Part shown: positions 45,127 to 55,047 of the stretch, in pieces
Layout of the letters: each line of letters starts with the position of its first letter
How positions within the stretch are numbered: the first letter of the stretch is position 1
Source: Cercophora sp. LCS_1
Lineage: Eukaryota; Ascomycota; Sordariomycetes; Sordariales; Lasiosphaeriaceae
Direction: 5' to 3'
DNA length: 64,000 nucleotides
Assembly (NCBI GenBank): GCA_036250225.1
Contig: JAPZLL010000071.1
Coordinates: forward strand, 50,010-114,009
Made by a program: the position numbers and the translations under genes
Notes under the pieces: model-generated
The model's input: only the letters and a program-made list of their open reading frames with translations
Told to the model about the DNA's origin: nothing
The model's database searches: none

Positions 45127-47265
45127 TTAGCCCAAACTAATCTCAACCTCCTCAGCTCCCAGCCTATCCCACGCACTTCTCAACACCCGTCCAATCCCCT
45201 CCCGATATGCAATCCCATCAACAAAACGAACCCACAGGACATTATAAAAATCATATGGCACAAACCGCTTCTCGGCCTTACACGACCCCGAGAAGCAAAA
45301 CGGTCCACAATCAGCATGAATAACAGCCATCTCCGGCATCTCCCAGGTGTGTGGCCGTTGCGAGGTAATTCCCCTCGAAATAACCACCATCGACACCTTT
45401 GTCCCAGAAACACCATTCTCAAGACCATTCAACCTCAACGCACCAATAACCGCCCCATCATCACCAAGCAGCTTCACATCCTTGCACCGCCCGTCCTCCC
45501 CAGCAAAGCCCTCCCCAACCATTACATTCCCCATCTGCGTCCGCACCATCACAACCGGTCCCCATTCCATCTTCCCAACAGCATGCGGCTCCCTAGGAAT
45601 CGGCACCCTATGACGATACTCCTCATCGTCCGCATCCACCCCATAATACGAACTGCCCACCTTCTCCCTTTTTCCCTCCTCATCCACCTTGCAAAACTCC
45701 ACACACGCCACCAACCTCACCTGCGACTGGAAATACACATTCCTCCTCTCTTGATCCCGTCCCGTATTATTGTACAACGCACTCCACGTCCTGACACTCA
45801 GTCCCTTGCCCTTCCACCCAAGAAACGACCACGAAGGCGCGGCCGTCCCATCCCTCCTTCGTAGCGGCGTGTGCGAATCCCAAAGAAGCGCACCCTCGAA
45901 TAGCACCTCCGGCACACCATACAACATGCCACCCATGGACATACTGTACGCAGAAATGATGGCCGAAAACGCATTCACAGCATCCCTATCATACGTCAAA
46001 AGACGAGCCGTGTAGTCGGTCGCCAAATGCCCGTACGTCATCACGTCAGGCTGCTGTTTGAACAGCCGCATCTCAATCGACGATGTCCGGTTATCACGGA
46101 CCTGGTGGATATCGTTGCGCACTTCCCGGAACCGGGACTTGAGACACATGTACTTTGTTTCGTGGGGCGTGAACTTGAGGGTGCGAGGGGAGAGGAGTTC
46201 TTCTTGGAGGGTCCAGCCTCTGTTTTTGTAGCTTTTGGGCGAGTTTTCCGACAAGGGATCGTCGAGGAGGAGTGCAACCAAGGAAGGGAGGGTGATGGTT
46301 GTGAATGGGATGCGGGTTGGTGCGTGGACGCCGGGGAGACCAGCAGCAGAGGAAGAATGGGTGTCGGCTATGATGGTGAGACGGGCGTTGCCGTAGATGG
46401 CGGCCATGGCGGCGATGTGGGTGGGTTTGCTGGCGTGGTCGTCTTGGATGATGCAGAGACGGTCGATCCAGAGGTAGCGGTGTCCTAGCAAACGGGTGAC
46501 GGCCATTGCGTCGCGGATGGTTTGGGGGAGGCGGGTGCCGAGGGGTGATGATTCCGACAAGGAGTGCGGCGTGGAGAGGAGGGAGATGTTGGCTATTGTT
46601 GAGACGAGCGGTGAGGGGTGGGTGCCCCAGACGTAGCTGAGGGTGAGGTAGGGGGTTGTCCCTGGGAGGAGGGAGACACATTCGTTTTCGACGTCGACGA
46701 AGTAGAGGACTTCTGGTGAGTCGACTTTCTTCCATGGGTCTTGTATGTCGTGACATGTTCCCCCGTGGTGGGTGTCGCAGTATAACAGCCAGTTCTTGAT
46801 GCGGGAGAAGTCCACACCTGAATTGCCCATGGCAAAGGCAGTGGTCTCCTTTTCTTGTAGGGAGGGAGCCGGTTGCTGAGGGTCGAGATGGCGGATAGCT
46901 CTCAGAGACGAAAGAGTCAATTTGGAGCTTGGCTGGAGGGGAATGTCTGGTGCCATGACGGAGATCTCCCAGGCGCCCATAAATCGAATGTATGCCATTT
47001 CGATCACATCATCGTCTGCGAATGGCCGCACTTTGTTGCCCTGTGATCTGGCGATGAGTTTCGCCAGCATAGTTTCGCACGCTGCACATCTGGTTGCGCT
47101 TTCGGCGAGGTCTTTGACTGTTCCGAATTGTGTTGCTGGACGGAACATGGTCTGGGTAATTTGTGATGGAAAAGGATTTTCGCCGGTCCTGACGAGGGCT
47201 GATGCGTTTGCGCAGATGGTGCATTCTGGCGCCGAGAAGACAGAAGAATCTTCGTTGGAAGACAT
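45127..47265 (-). CDS. HET-domain protein, 712 aa
   Basis: A single exon with all landmarks in order. There is an N-terminal zinc-ribbon-like CTICAN...RCAACETML region, then WLLYCDTHHGGTC and YFVDVENECV. The HET core follows: YLTLSYVWGTH, LGHRYLWIDRLCIIQDD, IYGNARLTIIADT, SYKNRGWTLQEELLSPRTL and, later, APSWSFLGWKG. Length is typical. The C-terminal 200 aa carry charged, strand-rich sequence without a second domain. HET domains trigger cell death in vegetative incompatibility when activated by partners; no partner gene is identifiable next to this one. The ATG at 47263-47265 is the first. Confidence 0.88.
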   Translation of the reverse strand: MSSNEDSSVFSAPECTICANASALVRTGENPFPSQITQTMFRPATQFGTVKDLAESATRCAACETMLAKLIARSQGNKVRPFADDDVIEMAYIRFMGAWEISVMAPDIPLQPSSKLTLSSLRAIRHLDPQQPAPSLQEKETTAFAMGNSGVDFSRIKNWLLYCDTHHGGTCHDIQDPWKKVDSPEVLYFVDVENECVSLLPGTTPYLTLSYVWGTHPSPLVSTIANISLLSTPHSLSESSPLGTRLPQTIRDAMAVTRLLGHRYLWIDRLCIIQDDHASKPTHIAAMAAIYGNARLTIIADTHSSSAAGLPGVHAPTRIPFTTITLPSLVALLLDDPLSENSPKSYKNRGWTLQEELLSPRTLKFTPHETKYMCLKSRFREVRNDIHQVRDNRTSSIEMRLFKQQPDVMTYGHLATDYTARLLTYDRDAVNAFSAIISAYSMSMGGMLYGVPEVLFEGALLWDSHTPLRRRDGTAAPSWSFLGWKGKGLSVRTWSALYNNTGRDQERRNVYFQSQVRLVACVEFCKVDEEGKREKVGSSYYGVDADDEEYRHRVPIPREPHAVGKMEWGPVVMVRTQMGNVMVGEGFAGEDGRCKDVKLLGDDGAVIGALRLNGLENGVSGTKVSMVVISRGITSQRPHTWEMPEMAVIHADCGPFCFSGSCKAEKRFVPYDFYNVLWVRFVDGIAYREGIGRVLRSAWDRLGAEEVEISLG

Positions 47266-47511
47266 GATGAAGATTGGACGTTGTTGTAATGGAGGAGTAC
47301 TGATGCATGATGAACCAAGATGAGTTGGAGGGTTTATATGAAGACTCTAACCCCGCAGTAGCGAACCATGTTTCATGTTCATCAGCCGCTCAGGACACAG
47401 ACCCGAAGCACTGCATCAAACATCAATCCAAACAACGACATTTATCCGATTGACACCGCTAAAATCTTCTTCCCATCCTGTAAACCCAGCACAATCACTC
47501 CAAAAAAGGAT

Positions 47512-48234
47512 TCAAGACCCAGCTTGCCTCATCATATCCTGCCAAATACACAAACAACTTACAACCACCATAACCCTCCACATATTCCCCAGTTCTTCAG
47601 TAGCACCCGACCCTCTAAACTCGATTGTCCCCATCTTGGACAGACTCAATGACCCGTAATCCGCCCAAACAGCCACAATCTCCCGTCCATCACTCGACAC
47701 GCCATAATCACCACCGCCACTATTATGTTCATGTTCCCCACCACGCTCTCCCGCAGGAATAATATCACCCATCCGCACCAACTTCCACCCCCGCCCCGCA
47801 CCATTGCGCACATCCTTCACCTCCTCCCCACGCGACCTCCTCCACTCGAATCTTTCGGTTGCATCCCCAACCGGGAACGCAAACCAATACATATCCTTTT
47901 GCCAAAGTGAACTGACATGCCGCATGATCTCGGTCCGTTCCGGGTCATGCGGGGAGACAGCCGGCAGGGTAATGGCAAAGTCTTTGGCCGCAAAACCGGC
48001 TGGTTTGGCTCTTGCGAGAGGTGCGTGTTCTTTTGACGGGCCGTTGTAAAAAATAAGTCTGCCATGGTAGCCTTGTGGCCAGTCTGCTGTGAAGGAGACG
48101 CCGGAATGCGGGTCTGTGAGGATGGCGGCGGACGAGGTCCATGATTTGACAAGGGCGACGGTGTAGGTTTTTGGGAGCGGGGTGGTGTGAAAGGTGGGTG
48201 GAAGGGAGAGCGGGATTGAGGGGGATTGGCCCAT
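47512..48234 (-). CDS. Conserved fungal protein of unknown function, 240 aa
   Basis: Single exon, starting MGQSPSIPLSLPPTFHT. The pattern is of the phospholipid-scramblase/tubby-like fold type: alternating strands (YTVALVKSWTSSAAILTD, GVSFTADWPQGYHGRLIFY), KDMYWFAFP, FEWRRSRGEEVKDV, GWKLVRMGD, and a final GTIEFRGSGATEELGNMW plus hydrophobic helix (VMVVVSCLCIW). The N-terminal MGQSPS could be a myristoylation site. I know this architecture as a widespread but uncharacterised ascomycete family; no enzyme motif is visible. Confidence 0.7.
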   Translation of the reverse strand: MGQSPSIPLSLPPTFHTTPLPKTYTVALVKSWTSSAAILTDPHSGVSFTADWPQGYHGRLIFYNGPSKEHAPLARAKPAGFAAKDFAITLPAVSPHDPERTEIMRHVSSLWQKDMYWFAFPVGDATERFEWRRSRGEEVKDVRNGAGRGWKLVRMGDIIPAGERGGEHEHNSGGGDYGVSSDGREIVAVWADYGSLSLSKMGTIEFRGSGATEELGNMWRVMVVVSCLCIWQDMMRQAGS

Positions 48235-48850
48235 TTTGGCGTTGTCTTTTTTTTTTTTTTTTTGACTCTTGGTAGCGATGATGGCGATGTCTGAACGGTT
48301 GCGAGATTTCTTTTGGAAGGAGAAGTGGTCTGTTTAAATGCGCCTTTTGGTGAGAGGGTTTGGCTTCGTGTGTCAGCCCCGAGGCGGTGCCCGCGCCTGA
48401 CCAATCGCATTGCTTGTCGTATTCAAGTGCATTAGCCTGCAGGGATGCGATCGCTTTCGTTGCCACCAAAACGTCGTAGTCGGCGCCAGGGCTTTCGGCC
48501 TTCCTCTTTCCCAGCCAACTTTTATTCTGCTGCCTTGCGGTCGCAGGAAGTCCACAACATCAACTGGATACACGGATGGTGGTGACATCACAGAGGAGCC
48601 CTAAGGGAACGATAAGGACAAATACTGAATGCCCCACAGAACATCTTGTTTGAGTTGGTTGGATGAAAGCTTAAAGGTTATTAGAATAAGTAGATCGGGA
48701 GATATTGAGATGAAAGTAGAAAAGAAATAAAACCAAAAAAGATGAACGAATTGAACGCAAGATAACCCCGGGCTCCCTCCCACGGCATGGCCCTAATTAC
48801 CATTGAGGCAACAGAGTCTCAACTCGTATTATGCTGGGCCAATATTCCTC
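48235..48850. other. Intergenic
   Basis: This holds a T17 run at 48247-48263 in the leader of the upstream minus-strand gene. No gene is seen. The 48601-48783 frame is low-complexity and unsupported. Confidence 0.45.
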
Positions 48851-50139
48851 CTATAAGCTCACATTGGAGGCCCAAGCTTCAAACTTCCACCTTTCAACCA
48901 TCCCCTCACCACTGCAATGGATACCCGACCACACATCTCTCGACTCGACAATCGACTTTGCAATCCAGGCCCCTTGGGACATGAACAAACTCGCCACCAG
49001 ACTTCCACGCCCACGGTTTCTCTCTTCAAGACTCATGACGCGGGCTGCTAGCTCTTGAGCCTCGGTTTCGAGATGGTGAAAACGCCCCGGAGCCAACGCA
49101 ACCAGCAATCTTGCCTTGAGCATTCGACACGTTGCATACGTCCCGCGGAAAGCCAAGCTCGTCCCATCGTCATCACCACCCGATGCATCATCTGGAGGAA
49201 AGACAGCAACATCCCGCCACGCAGGTCCTCCTACATCCTCGTTCCAAAGACCAATCCTTTGCTGGGCCAAAACAAGCCACTCCAGTAACTGGTCGCGAGC
49301 AGTCTCCAGACAATCAATCAAATCATCCACCCCGTCCCGATGCGGCATCAAGTCAGAGCAGATCATATCCGTCGTCCGCTTAAAGTGCGAGGGACCGCCA
49401 ACAAGGTGCTCCCAAAGCGGAAGAACAAGATCAACATGGCCGGCAAGTGATTCGTCCCGCAAAACCGCATCTCGAAGAAGCCATCTCCACGGTTCCTGTG
49501 ATAGCAACAACTATTCATCTATCGTCAGCTTCATGTTTTGATGACTGATTCCAGTCCAGTTGGGATGTGACATCTCACCTCGAAAATACCCAAAAGCAAC
49601 GTAGCACACAACGTCTCCGCCCTGGACCTCTCCGCCTCATCATCCAGCGCAACCTGCAGCGCCCTCAACGCCTTTGCATACCGTCCCAACACCTCTTGCT
49701 CTCTTTCGTCGTCATTCTCAAGAACCATGGCCCGTCTCTTGGCAACGACACAATCCGTCGCATGCGTCAGGGCTGAAACACGACCATACCGACTGGGTAT
49801 AAACGAAAAAACCTTTGTACTCCCCAGTCGCGCTGCCACCCCCGAAGCGCCAGGGGCACAGACTGCCAACCCGAGACGGAGACCTGTTAGGGGCGCCAGA
49901 CTGAGCAGGAGGGAGTGGTCGTCTGCTGTAACGACCGGGGTGTGAGGAGGCGGTGTGAGGAACACGGAGTATTGTCTGCGGTTCCAGTGGCAGGTGTGGT
50001 CGCCTCGCTTTCTGCGGGCTTCGACTACGTCGCGCATTGCGCGGCGGCGGATGAGGGTGCGGAGTTTGGGGTCGGGCGGAGTGGTTGGGTTGTAGGGGAC
50101 TATGGCGAGGTCCGAGTCGCGAGGGAATGTCACCATCAT
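48851..50139 (-). CDS. Fungal transcription factor-like protein without zinc cluster
   Basis: Two exons (49579-50139, 48851-49510), a 68-bp intron with a GCTGAC branch point, 406 aa. The start (NPTTPPDPKLRTLIRRRAM then RDVVEARRKRG) is the conserved opening of a large ascomycete group usually annotated as C6 transcription-factor-like. Its later helices (TDCVVAKRRAMVL, RYAKALRALQVAL, RAETLCATLLLGIFE) are those of the fungal TF regulatory region. No Cys6 zinc cluster is present, so direct DNA binding is doubtful. The start MMVTF has two adjacent ATG codons. The C-terminal exon continues with helical, Trp/Leu-rich repeats (WEHLVGGPSHF, LLEWLVLAQQRIGLW). Confidence 0.7.
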
Positions 50140-50256
50140 GTTGGTGGTCGATATTGAAGGGCCGGGGGGATGTTGGAGGGAGAGGTGTTTGGAGCTAATG
50201 CCGAGTACGTTGTTCTTCCTCCTTCTCTGGGAATGGGGCTGGGTTGGGTGCTAATG

Positions 50257-50397
50257 GGAAATAGTATCGTGGAGAGTGTCAAGGGTGATATCGAGTGGGT
50301 TCGGGCCCACCCGTTGATTCGGGACAAGGTGAAGAAGGGGCGCCAGGGGTTTGTTTTTGATATTGAGAGCGGAGAGGTCCAGAAGGTTGATGTTTAG
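50257..50397 (+). pseudogene. Beta-carbonic anhydrase, C-terminal fragment
   Basis: The frame reads VESVKGDIEWVRAHPLIRDK and GFVFDIESGEVQKVDV before a stop. This is the closing segment of fungal beta-carbonic anhydrases ('sV..Di..lr..pli...... G.vydv.tGkl..v'). The zinc-binding Cys-x-D and His-x2-Cys segments that should precede it are absent, and the sequence upstream is the 5' flank of a gene on the other strand. It is therefore a 3' relic of a lost gene rather than an enzyme. Confidence 0.5.
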
Positions 50398-50629
50398 GAG
50401 GTTGTCTGCGCTGTGAGTGTTGGAATGGTAGATGGGTGGTTTTGTCTCTGTCCTGTTTGTAACTAATACTTGATCCTGCCACTGTTTACCTTGGTAGGCA
50501 TCTTGGTCGACAACATAGATCTTCCACTCGTTCTTTTTCTCTCATGCTGTTCATTTGGCTTCTTTGCCCTCCCTTCACAAGAAGTGAAACTCGGGCTTAC
50601 AAAGACGTCGTCCCACTTCAAACCAATAT

Positions 50630-51413
50630 TTATTTCTCCAATAACAGTGGTATTGCTTTGACATCATTGGGTGCCACCTCGTGCCGGCTCTGCCTTCTCC
50701 CGCGCCCGGAGCATCGCCGCAGACCTCTCCATAGCCCTACGTGACTGTTCCTCCATGGGATACGCCTAAACAGGAGCAACAGCCGGCTTTTTGTGCCACC
50801 ACGCCCACCCCTCCCCACGATCAATCCGCAACGGCCCGGCCCCAAGTACAACACGGCCAGGTTGGTCTCAGCCGGCCACGGCTGGTTGAGGCCATTCCTT
50901 TTAGCAAGGACGTCCAAGAGTCTGTCACACATGGCCATCAACCACGGATGCAAGGCCGAGACGTACTCGTGCACGGTGAGGAAAGCACCGGCAGCAACAA
51001 CCTCAAGCCGCGTGTCCCGGGACCAGGGCCGCTTCTGTCCACAGCACTCCACTACGATCAAGGGACGATCGAGGGCCTCGTTACCGGGCCTGTGCCCGAG
51101 ACGTCCCGGGGATAGCTGGTCGCTGAGGTCTTCCTCATAACAGTCCCGGTGCTAGTCGACCCATATCTGCTCCCAGCTGTCGATGCACTCGATGCGGACG
51201 GTGATGGATGAGACTGGCGGTTCCATGAGGAATTCTTGTGACGGTATCAATGCCCGGCTCGTAAAACTCCGAGGGCGCGACGGGGATGGCCTCCTCGAGC
51301 GGGCCGTTGAGGGTCCAGAAAATTCGCTTGCCGCCTGTGCTGACGGCTCGGAACGTCCATGTCGGTGCGAGAATCTCCTCACCGTTCCCGGCGGGTGGAG
51401 TGGCGGTATCCAT
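50630..51413 (-). pseudogene. Broken unknown gene (frameshift plus TAG)
   Basis: From the ATG at 51411-51413 the frame reads MDTATPPAGNGEEILAPTW, RIFWTLNGPLEEAIPV and EPGIDTVTR. It then shifts by one base near 51235-51245 into EFLMEPPVSSITVRIECIDS and WEQIWVD. This frame hits TAG at 51152-51154 but continues open after it (CYEEDLSDQLSPG, then RPLIVVECCGQKRPWSRDTR, YVSALHPWLMAMCDRLLDVL) to 50630. The run of coherent sequence across both lesions suggests a formerly intact gene of about 260 codons. The family is not recognised. An intron that removes both lesions was not found. Confidence 0.45.
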
Positions 51414-52564
51414 CGAGTGAGCAAATGCGAAGAGATGTGGGCTGGACGGAGCATATACCGACTTTTGCTGTAATTGTTGGCTTTTGGGGAAAGAGGAAAA
51501 AGAAGGGCCAACAGCCATAGAAAAGATAAACAGACCAATCCTTTCTCCAGGTAAGAGCGTTGGACTGGAGCAAAAAAGGTGGAACCACAGCAGAGGCTAA
51601 TAGCGCCTAGGCCCACAAGAACAAAGGCAGGAGCAGATGAAGTTTGACGAGATTTGCGTGTGATCCAAACTGACCTAGGTACCTTAGCTGGTACTCTCCA
51701 TTTTACCTTACCCGGGTTCGGAGAACGTCCCATCTCACTTTGGAGGCTTAAAGGAGCCTTTTATACCACGGCCCTCCTAACCGTTCCTGGACCTACCAGA
51801 CATTCTCTGTCGAGTTTTTTTTTTTTTTCAATCGCCCGAACTCGGGTGTCGCGCCAACGGTCCCTGCAGTGCTATATAAAACCTAGCCAGCTACCGTCAC
51901 GCTCCCAAGATACTTGAGCGAAAACCATCACCTTTACGGGTTGCACCGATGATCTTGAGGAGAGCGGGGTGGATAAGGTGGATAAGGTAAATGCAGACGG
52001 AGCTCTCCTTTTGGGCTAAAAATTGCAGTGCACAATGGAGGCTCTGCAACCTCCCATCTAATTGCTGCACGACCAGGGGTTGCGGGGAGGGCAGGGCCGG
52101 CGGCAGTTGCGTGCCTGCAGCGGGAGGTGCCTTCCCTCACGCCGCAGGGCTGCATCTCGAGTGGATGACGGAGCTGGTGCCAAGACCCCCTTATTGATTC
52201 GGCGTTCAATGCTTCATGCTTCGCAACAGCCACCGCGTCAAATTCTCAATCCGTCATCAGCCGCACCACCAGAGCCTCAACCCCCCGAAATTTTGCACGC
52301 CCCAGCGCTTTTTGCTACCATTTTATTGGCAGCAAAGATGACGCTCGCCCATTGGAAAGCGGCTGCGATCCAGATCTGAGAGCCTCGACCGAAAATCGTG
52401 CGACAATGAACAGCCGCAAACGCAGGGGCGAGGGCGACTTCGTTGATTTCACGCATGTTCTCAGAATATAACCATGGCGAGTCCCTTCGAAACTCCAGGG
52501 GCCTCGTTTCCAGTGTGATAGACCAATTTTGACTTTCACTCAGATCAATCAGAGCATAGTAGCC
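51414..52564. other. Intergenic
   Basis: Divergent region with a T-run (about 51816-51828). Frames over it are low-complexity. No gene is supported. Confidence 0.45.
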
Positions 52565-54519
52565 ATGGAGTTACGGCTCTTATTGCCACTGCTGCTGAGC
52601 AGTCCCATCCTCGCCGCACAGCCTGACCTCCACTGGCGCAGCCATCTCTCGGCCAATGGCACGGACTTCAATGGCACCACCCCTTTTCCCTCCTCCAGCC
52701 ATAACAGCACCAATACCACCATCCCGGAGGTTTCACCTCCCGGCAACTGCCGGTTCAGCGACCAGAGCCTTTTCGAGAACATTACGCTGAGTTGCCGCGA
52801 CGCCATTTCGGCGGTCCAGACTTGCCCGAAGCCGGGCGCCAGCGTGCAAGATCTACTTCGCGCAGCAACATCCTTTTCAGACTGCTTCGAAAAGCAATTC
52901 TACGACTCGTACGCGTGCAAATACTGGGCACCGCGCAAGGATGGAGCAATCTCCCTGTGGAAGCCGTTTGGGCATCCGACTCTAATTGAGCCGGTTTTCC
53001 AGCCAGAACCCGTTCCCACCATTGAGAAAGGCGACTGCAGTTTCGCTGATTTTATTCCGGCGCGTCTCGACCCCTTCCTCTCCTTATCATGGATACTAAC
53101 ATTCTCGCGCAGATTATGCGAGAGGCATGTGATCCCTTGATGAAAGCCGTCCAAGACCAATTTGACAGCTGCTGTTCGAGCCGCTCGTCGAGACTCGATT
53201 CGGAAAGCAACAGTCAAGTACGCAACCTCGTGGCCTGCATGGTTCAAGGATCCCAGCAGTACGTTCGCTGCGCCAGCACGGAGCGCCTGGAAGGCGACGT
53301 CAAATCGTGTGTGGTAGCGTCCGCACCCAAAGCTGCCTACCTACCACCGGGCATCTTCGTCTACGACGGAGCATCCGTCTGCAAGCCCTTCACATTCATG
53401 ATGACGTACATCGCCGTCGCTTACGCCATCGACATCCTGGAGCTCTTCACCCTGCGCTTCAAGAACGGCAAACTCTGGCTTGTTCCGTACCCCCAGCAGG
53501 GCTTCTCGCTCTACCGACTCCTACTGCACCTCATCACCCAAATCGTCAGCCCCTTTATCATGGCCGCCATCATCAGTGGTCCCGTCTACGAGGCCTCAGC
53601 CATTAACGAGCTCGCCCTGTTCCTCATGGCCCCACGTGCCTCTCCCGTCATCGCCCTCATCTGTGCCTTCATCCCCGGCTGGCGCGGCTTCGGCGCCCAG
53701 CACCTTGTGAGCGATATCGTGTTCGCCTTCATCACCATCTTCGGCTGGGGCGTCGTCCCCGGCACCGCCATCGAAACCGCCCACGCCGCCATCGCCGGCG
53801 CCTCCTCCGCCCTCGTCAACGTCTACAATACCGGGGTTCTCCTCGCCGTCATGCCCAACTGGCTCACCATCTGTCTCGTCATCCTAGTCGTTTCCTGCAT
53901 CGTCTTCTTCTCCTCCAAAGGCAAAACGGCCCGTCGCATCGGCAACATCATCGCCATTGCCATTGTCGTCGCCATCGTCTTCGCCTCCATGCCGTTTGTT
54001 GCCATCTACGAGTTCGCCTACGGCATCAAGGAGCGACGGGACCAGCGCAAGGAGTGGGAGCGCCAGCAACAACAGCAACGGCACGAACTCGCCAGTGACA
54101 TTACCCACATTCTCTCTGCCAAACCTTCCACCGACACCCTCTCCTCGTCCCAACCGAACCCCGGTTCTACACCCACACCCATAATAAACCAACGCAAACT
54201 CTCCCGCCTGGCACGCCTCGTCCCGAAATACTTTCGCCTCCCCGCGCCGGACCTGATTCCACCGAAGCCCCATCTCGGCTGGCTCAAGTCCATATTTCGC
54301 ATCTTTTTTCCCGAAGACTCGCCCAATGCGAGACGGTGGGGATACGGCCTCCTGCTGTTATCGAGCTTTTGCATCACCACGGGCAACTGGATGGCGACCG
54401 TGACACTGTTGAACATGGCAGACGAGGTGTTTTGCCCGAGTAATGTGTGGGCATTGGTGTTTGCCAAGCTGGGAATTTCGGTTGGCAGGATTCTGGGGGA
54501 TATCGTGCATGTTCCTTGA
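52565..54519 (+). CDS. Multi-pass membrane protein with cysteine-rich ectodomain
   Basis: A signal peptide (MELRLLLPLLLSSPILAA) precedes a ~200-aa ectodomain with N-x-T/S sites and many cysteines (NCRFSDQ, LSCRDA, SDCFEKQF, YACKYW, CSFADF, SCCSS). About seven to eight hydrophobic segments follow (FMMTYIAVAYAIDILELF, IVSPFIMAAIISGPVY, LAVMPNWLTICLVILVVSCIVFF and others). A cytosolic Gln-rich loop and a final pair of helices close the protein. Two exons are needed near 53041-53123. Donor 53064 with acceptor 53122 keeps the frame (631 aa), but skips a better-looking CAG at 53112, which would shift it. The junction is therefore unsure. The family is not recognised; a surface sensor or transporter is possible. 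Confidence 0.6.
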
Positions 54520-55047
54520 CCCTTTGCCGCCAACTCACACTCAAAAGAGACTTTTGACGCGAGATTCCCTGCTGATCTCGCCTCTCGAAAGTTAGTCGTA
54601 TCTAGCGCGCTAGGATTACACACGATTCATCCCCATGGACCGATGCCAAACTAACACAATCGTCAGCGTCCATCACTTTTCTCGAGTTTTGGGCCCAGCG
54701 CAGTCATGTGGAGCTGTGTGACCCCCCAGTCCGCAGCCCAAAGACATGAAACGATAAATTCCGTTAACCCCGCTTCCTTGGCTGCCTGCAATCTGTTGAT
54801 GCCCCAATTGGCTCGCTCGGTTCCTTGCCAGCACAGCATGGGGTCCAGGCGCATGCAATTCAGTAGGGTGGTATTCAGCACTGCCACAGCTGCCGTGTAC
54901 CCTAGACCCCCATGTCTGCGACCCCCATTATCAACAGTCAGACAATCTTCACCTGATATTTTGTTTCCTCTTCTTCAACCTCATCTCATCTTCGCGTTTC
55001 CCTCATCCACCTGCACTGACTCGCAAACACACAAACAAATCACAATC
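54520..55047. other. Promoter region of the next HET gene
   Basis: Non-coding. An open frame runs through it in phase with the HET gene, but its residues look random. Leader sequence rich in CA repeats (ACACACAAACAAATC) precedes the ATG. Confidence 0.4.
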
